A DNA stretch of 64,000 nucleotides from UBA965 sp964482795 (GTDB taxonomy: Bacteria; Chloroflexota; Chloroflexia; Chloroflexales; Roseiflexaceae): the NCBI GenBank assembly GCA_964482795.1, contig CAYZZI010000009.1, positions 1 to 64,000 of the forward strand, written 5' to 3'. The position numbers were made by a program, and so were the translations under genes. Below, piece by piece: positions 58,715-64,000 of the stretch (the first letter of the stretch is position 1; each line of letters begins with the position of its first letter). The notes under the pieces are model-generated. The model did not search any database and had not been told where the DNA came from. It saw only the letters and a program-made list of their open reading frames with translations.

Positions 58715-60298
58715 CTACGGGATGCGATAGATTTCGAGAATGGGAACGTCGTACCGTTCAATCACGAACACCGGCTGGTTGTTCCCACGAATTAATGCCT
58801 GAATCGCTGGCGTCCATCCGGCAAATCGATAGGTGACCACCACGTAGTCGGCGTCTATGGGCGTAAACTGCTCCACCGGTCGCCCCCAAATTGACCCACC
58901 GGTATCGCTCCCATACAGCACATCATCGCGAATCACCCGCGCTCGTTGATACGTATGGGGCACATCAAGACTCCACGGTTCGAGCCACACGCGTGCCTTT
59001 GCAGGAGCGTGCGCATCAAGATAGCGAAATGCCGTCAGATAGCTTTCGTTCCAATAGGTATGATCCATCTGTAATCGGGCGGCACCTGGCAATCCGCCAA
59101 TACTTTCACTGTAATACGAGAGAAGATGTGGCCACAACTGGCGCACGTGTATCACCGACGGCATCACACTCAATGTCACCACCACAACCCACAGATAGCG
59201 CTGTCGCTTTGGATGACCGAGACTCAACCATGTGGCAACCTGCATCACTCCGTGCGTGGCCAGCATGACCCACACCACAAAAAACGGCATGAGCAATCGC
59301 TCATTGTCATAGACCACACTACTGCTCATGACTGCAATGACCGGAAGTATTGCAGCAAACAGGAGCATCCACACAAATGCACGATCTTCTTGACGTTGCC
59401 AGCGTATCCCAAGCCCACCAAGAACGAGCATGGCTAACGGTGTGACCATCAGGATTATGACAATCCCGAAATACCAGGGTGGTGGTAAATAGAGCTGTCC
59501 AAGGAACCACTGTGGAATCTGCCAGTGATCAACCGTTAACCAACGCAGATAGGCTTGCAATCGATCAACGGTATCAACCCACAACCACGGCCATACCGCC
59601 ACAAAAATATGTGGCGCAGTCACTCCCATGAGGACGAGACGCACCAACAGATAGCGCTGCCGACTACACCAAAGCCACCACAAACCGAGAACAGGCAACA
59701 CAAAGGCGGCATTGACTTTTGTGGCTAATGCGAGCCCCCACACGACGCCCAAAACGATACCAATCCACCAGGCACGGTGATGACGGGTATGCCAAAAAAG
59801 CAGGATAGTCACCAGATACGCGAACGCACCTGGTACATCAAGGGCGGCGAGATGTGCATGAAAGTAGAATCTGGGCATGCTCAGGAGCAATACAACACTG
59901 ACTACCCCCGCGCGAACACCCCATTGATGAGTGATACTCGTGGCCATGAGTGCAAATACAGCAGCCGAAAGTGCGATTGCCGCCATACGAAATGCTACGA
60001 TTTCGCCGTACAGTGGAATCAACGGCACCGCCACCACTGCATACCACAGTTTCACCATGGGAGGGTGTTCGGAGTTGTACGCCCAGTACGCGCTGAGTAC
60101 GTCTGGCTGCATAACAACCCATTCACCACTCCACAATCGGTACAGCCAATCATGATATGAAAGCGCAGCGCGCATATATGCAGGCTCATCCCACGTCAAC
60201 CCGAATACGCCAAGCTGTGTGGCAAATAGGGCATACGTGAGCAACCAGGTCACCATGAACATAAGCAAGAGAGTCGGCCACGTGTACGTTCGCTGCAT
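58715..60298 (-). CDS. GT39/ArnT-like membrane glycosyltransferase
   Basis: 527 residues with about 11 membrane helices. The GT-C catalytic Asp-Glu is in VFGLTWDEPAYMRAALSYHDW (first external loop), followed by YNSEHPPMVKLWYAV, the pattern of protein O-mannosyltransferase and ArnT-like enzymes that take sugar from a polyprenyl-phosphate donor. C-terminal part is extracytoplasmic, with HTYWNESYLTAFRYLDAH and FVIERYDVPILEIYRI. Single gene, convergent with fabD. Acceptor unknown. Confidence 0.82.
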   Translation of the reverse strand: MQRTYTWPTLLLMFMVTWLLTYALFATQLGVFGLTWDEPAYMRAALSYHDWLYRLWSGEWVVMQPDVLSAYWAYNSEHPPMVKLWYAVVAVPLIPLYGEIVAFRMAAIALSAAVFALMATSITHQWGVRAGVVSVVLLLSMPRFYFHAHLAALDVPGAFAYLVTILLFWHTRHHRAWWIGIVLGVVWGLALATKVNAAFVLPVLGLWWLWCSRQRYLLVRLVLMGVTAPHIFVAVWPWLWVDTVDRLQAYLRWLTVDHWQIPQWFLGQLYLPPPWYFGIVIILMVTPLAMLVLGGLGIRWQRQEDRAFVWMLLFAAILPVIAVMSSSVVYDNERLLMPFFVVWVMLATHGVMQVATWLSLGHPKRQRYLWVVVVTLSVMPSVIHVRQLWPHLLSYYSESIGGLPGAARLQMDHTYWNESYLTAFRYLDAHAPAKARVWLEPWSLDVPHTYQRARVIRDDVLYGSDTGGSIWGRPVEQFTPIDADYVVVTYRFAGWTPAIQALIRGNNQPVFVIERYDVPILEIYRIP

Positions 60299-60362
60299 CT
60301 ATGCCACTCCATCCACCGTATAATGGTCTGTGTATCCCACATACCAAAGAATGAGGTTTTGT

Positions 60363-61301
60363 ATGTCGCCGCGCCCAATGATTATTGATACCGATGCTGG
60401 TGTTGATGACGCACTCGCCATTCTGATGGCCCTCGCACATCCTGACTTTGACGTTGTCGGTATCACCACGCTCAACGGCAACGTCTCACTACCCAATGTA
60501 GAACGCAATGTCGGCACTATTCTAAGTGCGTTCGGCGCTGGGCACATTCCAATTTATCGCGGGGCCGCACGGCCACTCCTTGTCAATGCACCAGATGCCA
60601 GTGATATCCATGGGGCTGATGGTCTCGGTGATGTGGGATTATCTGCACCTCGTCCCCTAGAGACACTGCATGGCGCGCTTGCCATTATTGAACTGGCCAA
60701 AAAGCACCCCGGATGCACGCTCGTCACACTTGGACCACTCACAAATTTGGCGATTGCGTTGTCAATTGAGCCAAATCTTTCCGACTACATCAGCAACACC
60801 TATATCATGGGGGGCGCACCGAAAGCCACCGGCAATATTACCCCAACCGCTGAATTCAACATTTATGTCGACCCAGAGGCCGCTGATTTGGTGCTTCGTC
60901 GTGGCAACTTACAGTCCACCTGGATTACGTGGGAGAACACCATTGAGCACCCTATTCTCTGGGATCGCTGGGACGAAATCCTCGATGCAGGTGACATGGG
61001 ACGACGATTTGTGCGACCGATGTGTCAAAACCTCACCAATCTCGTCAAAGCGTGGGGACGACCTGGCATGTCAATGGCAGATCCCAAAGCCATGGCAGTT
61101 GCCCTAGACCCCGACTGTGCAACCGTGCAACACGTCTACATGGAAGTTGACATTGGCCAAGGTGTGGGGCGCGGAATGACCGCAATTGACCCTCGCGGCT
61201 TCGCAAAAAAACCGGCAAATTGCTATGTGGCCACGCAGCTTAACTTGGCTCGCGCCATAGAACTGATGAAACTCGCCACACAACAGCCCTGTCATATCTA
61301 A
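60363..61301 (+). CDS. Inosine/uridine-preferring nucleoside hydrolase
   Basis: 312 residues. The Ca-binding DTDAGVDDALAILMAL motif at the N-terminus, DASDIHGADGLGDVGL, VTLGPLTNLAIAL, YIMGGAPKATGNITPTAEFNIYVDPEAA, and the His motif region near the end define the IunH family, which hydrolyses nucleosides to base and ribose. ATG 60363 has TGAGG 8 bases upstream. With apt and uridine phosphorylase it is the third nucleoside-salvage gene in the window. Confidence 0.93.
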   Translation: MSPRPMIIDTDAGVDDALAILMALAHPDFDVVGITTLNGNVSLPNVERNVGTILSAFGAGHIPIYRGAARPLLVNAPDASDIHGADGLGDVGLSAPRPLETLHGALAIIELAKKHPGCTLVTLGPLTNLAIALSIEPNLSDYISNTYIMGGAPKATGNITPTAEFNIYVDPEAADLVLRRGNLQSTWITWENTIEHPILWDRWDEILDAGDMGRRFVRPMCQNLTNLVKAWGRPGMSMADPKAMAVALDPDCATVQHVYMEVDIGQGVGRGMTAIDPRGFAKKPANCYVATQLNLARAIELMKLATQQPCHI

Positions 61302-61310
61302 CACAACCCA

Positions 61311-61349
61311 ACGCACCCCCCGACGCATTGACCGTAACGGGGGGTGTGT
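61311..61349. terminator. 12-bp hairpin between convergent genes, no U-tract
   Basis: ACGCACCCCCCG (61311-61322) pairs with 61338-61349 (one G-T pair), 15-base loop. Serves the nucleoside hydrolase and the leftward GH5-like gene. Confidence 0.6.
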
Positions 61350-62647
61350 TAACGCACTCGTAGTAACAAAAACGCCAAATCTTCTGCATGCAGTGGCGTC
61401 TCAATACGCACAAATCCACCACGATGGTCGAGCGTGGCCGCCTGTTGATTCATACATGCCGCTGGATACAACCACTCCAGTGCGTAACGCCCAGCCGGAA
61501 TGCCCAACATCAGGCTTTGTGCAGGGCGATTCTGCGGGATATATGCGAGGTAACGCTCACCGAGCGCTCCCATCACCTGCATATCCGTATCTCCGACATA
61601 CCATGCGCCGATTTCATTACACGGTTGCATATCCCACACCGCAATTCGTTCGAGTGTTGCCCGCAAAAACGCTAGCTGCCGGCGCAAATCGTTCCCACCG
61701 TACCCTGGAGTTCGTGGGTCGAGCGGTGCATCTCCTTCGGGGTGGCGCACGGTGTATCCATAATCGAGATGACTGAATGTGCCTCCACCAGCCACAAAAA
61801 ACGACCACGCCTCTTGACGATACGGTGTTGCTGACTGCCCACGAAAGCCCGTTTCATCATCGCCAATGACTGCACCAAAATGCCAATTCTCGCGCGCAGC
61901 AGATGGGATGGCATAATGAAAGTTGATGAGCGACACATGATCGGGAATCGTCGTGAGGAGTTGTGTCCGGTTCGCCACGTTAATCGCAATTGGAAGGTCA
62001 GGTGCGACGCTGTGTATTGCCTGAATCATCTGCACATGCCACGGCAAATCCATGGTGTGATCATGCCGACTATATGGTTCATTGCAAATTTCGAGGATGA
62101 CGTTGTCGTAGTCACGCAGCTCGGTGGCAACCACCTGTACGAGACGTTTCATGAATGGAAGTAACGGCGAGTCCGGTTCGTATACCCGCGTTGATTCGTA
62201 TGGGCCAATCCCCTGCCGACTCAACGTTGGGTGCATTGGTGAACTCTCCCATGATGTCTGTTCATACCAAAAACAAAATAACGTTACTTCAACACAGATA
62301 TCAAATTGATTTGCCATCGTTACAAATGCAATCAGCCGTTGCATCCACATCGGATTAATGCGCGACAAATCGTACCGACCCTGTTCATCACGCACCCACG
62401 GTGCCAAAAATTGATCGCGACGCGGTGCTAGAGTGTTTTCAACGATACCAAATGCCCCTGGATGTTCAACATAGCTCCCACTAAACACACGTACATAGTT
62501 GAGCCCACTCCGCGCCACTGCAGCAAGATAGCGCTGCATATCGAATTCAAGGTTGAGTATTGCACCATAATGCTCACCAGCACCAACTAATACCAGTGGT
62601 TGTCCGCGACGCATGAAGTAATGCGTATTTGTCGGATAACGACGCAT
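61349..62647 (-). CDS. GH5-like cellulase-superfamily protein
   Basis: 432 residues from ATG 62647. A TIM barrel of the clan A glycosidase type: SGLNYVRVFSGSYV, the acid/base Glu190 in VILEICNEPYSRHD, and a candidate nucleophile Glu265 in VIGDDETGFRG. A C-terminal beta domain (residues about 350-432) follows. No signal peptide is visible. A second ATG (62671) is in frame; a G-rich ribosome binding site precedes 62647. It is divergent from the GH4-like gene and has a palindrome over its -10. Substrate not predictable. Confidence 0.8.
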   Translation of the reverse strand: MRRYPTNTHYFMRRGQPLVLVGAGEHYGAILNLEFDMQRYLAAVARSGLNYVRVFSGSYVEHPGAFGIVENTLAPRRDQFLAPWVRDEQGRYDLSRINPMWMQRLIAFVTMANQFDICVEVTLFCFWYEQTSWESSPMHPTLSRQGIGPYESTRVYEPDSPLLPFMKRLVQVVATELRDYDNVILEICNEPYSRHDHTMDLPWHVQMIQAIHSVAPDLPIAINVANRTQLLTTIPDHVSLINFHYAIPSAARENWHFGAVIGDDETGFRGQSATPYRQEAWSFFVAGGGTFSHLDYGYTVRHPEGDAPLDPRTPGYGGNDLRRQLAFLRATLERIAVWDMQPCNEIGAWYVGDTDMQVMGALGERYLAYIPQNRPAQSLMLGIPAGRYALEWLYPAACMNQQAATLDHRGGFVRIETPLHAEDLAFLLLRVR

Positions 62648-62707
62648 TGAGGCCCCCTTGAAAACAGACAATCGGCGTGTGGATTAGGTAGATGATACAC
62701 ACGTGTT

Positions 62708-62741
62708 CCTTGTATTATACAAGGCATTATCACTCTTTCAA
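62708..62741 (-). promoter_or_regulatory. Promoter of the GH5-like gene with operator palindrome over the -10
   Basis: On the minus strand: TTGAAA (62741-62736), 16-base spacer, TATAAT (62719-62714). CCTTGTA-TAA-TACAAGG (62708-62724) is a perfect 7+7 palindrome centred on the -10. A repressor bound there would block RNA polymerase. Confidence 0.8.
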
Positions 62742-62841
62742 TCAACGATACCGCCCGCGTATGCGCCTTACGCATCACGCACCGTTGACACCATCGGTTG
62801 CATATATTTATTGTGGAGAATTAACCATTGCAACACATTCG

Positions 62842-62859
62842 TTAATGTAATTAATGTAA
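62842..62859 (+). repeat. Tandem 9-bp repeat TTAATGTAA upstream of the GH4-like gene
   Basis: Two adjacent copies (62842-62850 and 62851-62859), 22 bases before TAGAAT (62881-62886), a candidate -10. Possible regulator site. Confidence 0.5.
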
Positions 62860-62931
62860 ATGAAAAGTGAAGAAATCGTGTAGAATGAGGGTGCTACACG
62901 AGCTGCCAGACAACAACGTGAAGAGGAACGA

Positions 62932-64000
62932 ATGAAAAAAATCGTGTTCGTTGGTGCCGGGAGTTATATTTTTACACGCCGATTAGCGCGTGATATCTTG
63001 AGCTTTCCACTCCTACAAAACACCACTATCGTGCTCCATGATATCAATCCGGAGCGCTTAGCCACCGCTGAGTATGGTGTACAACGAATCATTGAAGCAG
63101 GCAACTATCCGGCACAGCTCGTCACAACCACCAACCTCACCGAGGCGCTGACCGATGCACAAGTCGTTATTTGTACAATCGCCGATGACTTTGCGCATTG
63201 GCGCCACGACATCGAGATACCAGCACGCTATGGCGTTGACCTCAATATCGGCGATACCCGTGGGCCTGGTGGCATCTTCCGCTTTTTGCGCATCTACCCT
63301 GCCATGCTCGAAATTGTCCGCACCATGGAGCAGGTAGCACCACAGGCCGTGCTGTTGAACTACACAAATCCGATGGCCATGATTTGTGGGGCATTGAGTC
63401 GCGTCTCCAAAATCAAAGTTGTTGGACTATGCCATAGCGTGCAAGGCACGGCAGAGATGATTGCCCGTTGGATAGGTGCAGACATGAACGAAGTCAGCTA
63501 CACCTGTGCAGGCATCAATCATATGGCGTGGTATCTCACATTCTGCTGGAATGGCATTGATATCTATCCCCTGTTACGTCGTGCCATCCAAAAAGAAGAA
63601 ATCTACAAAGAAGAAATCGTGCGCAACGAACTCTTCGTGGCATTAGGGTATTACACGACCGAATCAAGTGGACATCATTCAGAGTACAACTGGTGGTTTC
63701 GCAAACGCCCGGAGCTCATTGCCCAATACTGCACGCCCGGTACAGGGTGGAATCCTGGCGCATCATACGCCGCGCTCAACTGGTACCGCGCACACATGCA
63801 CCGCTGGCGCGATGAGGCACGTCAGGAACGCGAACATCCGACACCCGTTGACCTTACGCCAAGTAACGAGTACGCAGCTGCTATTATCAACGCACTAGCC
63901 GGTGGCAGTCCGTTCAAATTCAACGGCAATGTGCCAAATAATCGTCATATTGACAATTTACCGCTCGGTGCATGTGTTGAAGTCCCCATTGTCGTCGACA
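62932..64000 (+). CDS. Glycoside hydrolase family 4 (alpha-galactosidase/alpha-glucosidase-like), cut by window end
   Basis: 356 residues visible, C-terminus missing. The NAD-binding start MKKIVFVGAGSYIFTRRLAR, then DINPERLATAEYGVQRI, GDTRGPGGIFRFLRIYPAM, NYTNPMAMICGAL and GLCHSVQGTAEMIARWIG are GH4 features: NAD- and Mn-dependent, with Cys-His (here GLCHSV) binding the metal. GH4 acts inside the cell on sugars or sugar phosphates. AAGAGGA lies 5 bases before ATG 62932. Neighbours suggest plant- or glycan-sugar use; exact specificity (MelA-like is my best guess) is uncertain. Confidence 0.88.
   Translation, partial: MKKIVFVGAGSYIFTRRLARDILSFPLLQNTTIVLHDINPERLATAEYGVQRIIEAGNYPAQLVTTTNLTEALTDAQVVICTIADDFAHWRHDIEIPARYGVDLNIGDTRGPGGIFRFLRIYPAMLEIVRTMEQVAPQAVLLNYTNPMAMICGALSRVSKIKVVGLCHSVQGTAEMIARWIGADMNEVSYTCAGINHMAWYLTFCWNGIDIYPLLRRAIQKEEIYKEEIVRNELFVALGYYTTESSGHHSEYNWWFRKRPELIAQYCTPGTGWNPGASYAALNWYRAHMHRWRDEARQEREHPTPVDLTPSNEYAAAIINALAGGSPFKFNGNVPNNRHIDNLPLGACVEVPIVVD

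Overview
The window is a gene-dense bacterial chromosome segment. It most likely comes from the Chloroflexota, probably a relative of Herpetosiphon, Chloroflexus or Roseiflexus. That placement is inferred from the short EF-Ts, the style of the GT87 and acyltransferase membrane proteins with an extracytoplasmic beta-domain, the ATC-hydrolase-like protein, the MshA-like GT4 enzyme and the coaD/coiled-coil/DUF177/rpmF/fabHD order. It was not tested by any search. Base composition looks close to balanced with a slight GC excess. A SURF1 homologue suggests aerobic respiration. I see no rRNA, no CRISPR array, no insertion sequence and no prophage. The single tRNA carries a CAU anticodon.

Layout. 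1-5.6 kb: hpf, fabF, then an asparaginase-family Ntn hydrolase, an orphan solute-binding lipoprotein and apt, converging on a SURF1 gene. 5.6-10.7 kb: tRNA(CAU), then a leftward overlapping pair (acyltransferase-3 membrane protein and PEP-synthase-like protein). 10.7-15.5 kb: leuS behind a leucine-rich leader peptide and terminator, then ACT, methyltransferase and GNAT genes. 15.5-25 kb: a GT87 mannosyltransferase-like protein, a clostripain-family lipoprotein, a leftward operon (RHH regulator, DUF4097, M48 protease, MFS) and a second MFS gene. 25-36 kb: secA, gpmI, a GH95 fucosidase, a leftward cvpA-rsfS-ytxH-like operon, dnaK and bL25. 36-45 kb: an isolated 16-residue peptide unit, glpK with an SMP-30 lactonase, a Hanks kinase fused to a DnaJ-type zinc finger, GT4, a beta-lactamase-fold hydrolase and uridine phosphorylase. 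45-53 kb: the conserved rpsB-tsf-pyrH-frr-uppS-cdsA-rseP block, followed by a two-gene membrane-anchored Cas4/RecB-like nuclease and a GerMN lipoprotein-like gene. 53-59 kb: phosphoesterase, rsmD, coaD, coiled-coil protein, DUF177, rpmF, fabH, fabD. 59-64 kb: a GT39 membrane transferase and a sugar and nucleoside salvage cluster (nucleoside hydrolase, GH5-like, GH4-like, the last cut by the window edge).

How it works together. Most genes are housekeeping: translation, fatty-acid initiation and elongation (fabHD here, fabF 55 kb away), protein export and quality control, and nucleotide salvage (apt, udp, nucleoside hydrolase). The more unusual signals are regulatory or architectural. They are: a leader-peptide attenuator in front of leuS; a free-standing transcription unit for a 16-aa peptide with near-consensus promoter and Shine-Dalgarno; a kinase with four CxxCxG motifs and a tail anchor; a nuclease split into two coupled membrane genes; a probably leaderless operon with direct repeats over its promoter; and a palindrome centred on the -10 of the GH5-like gene. 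Strong 3' hairpins that mostly lack a U-tract follow many genes.
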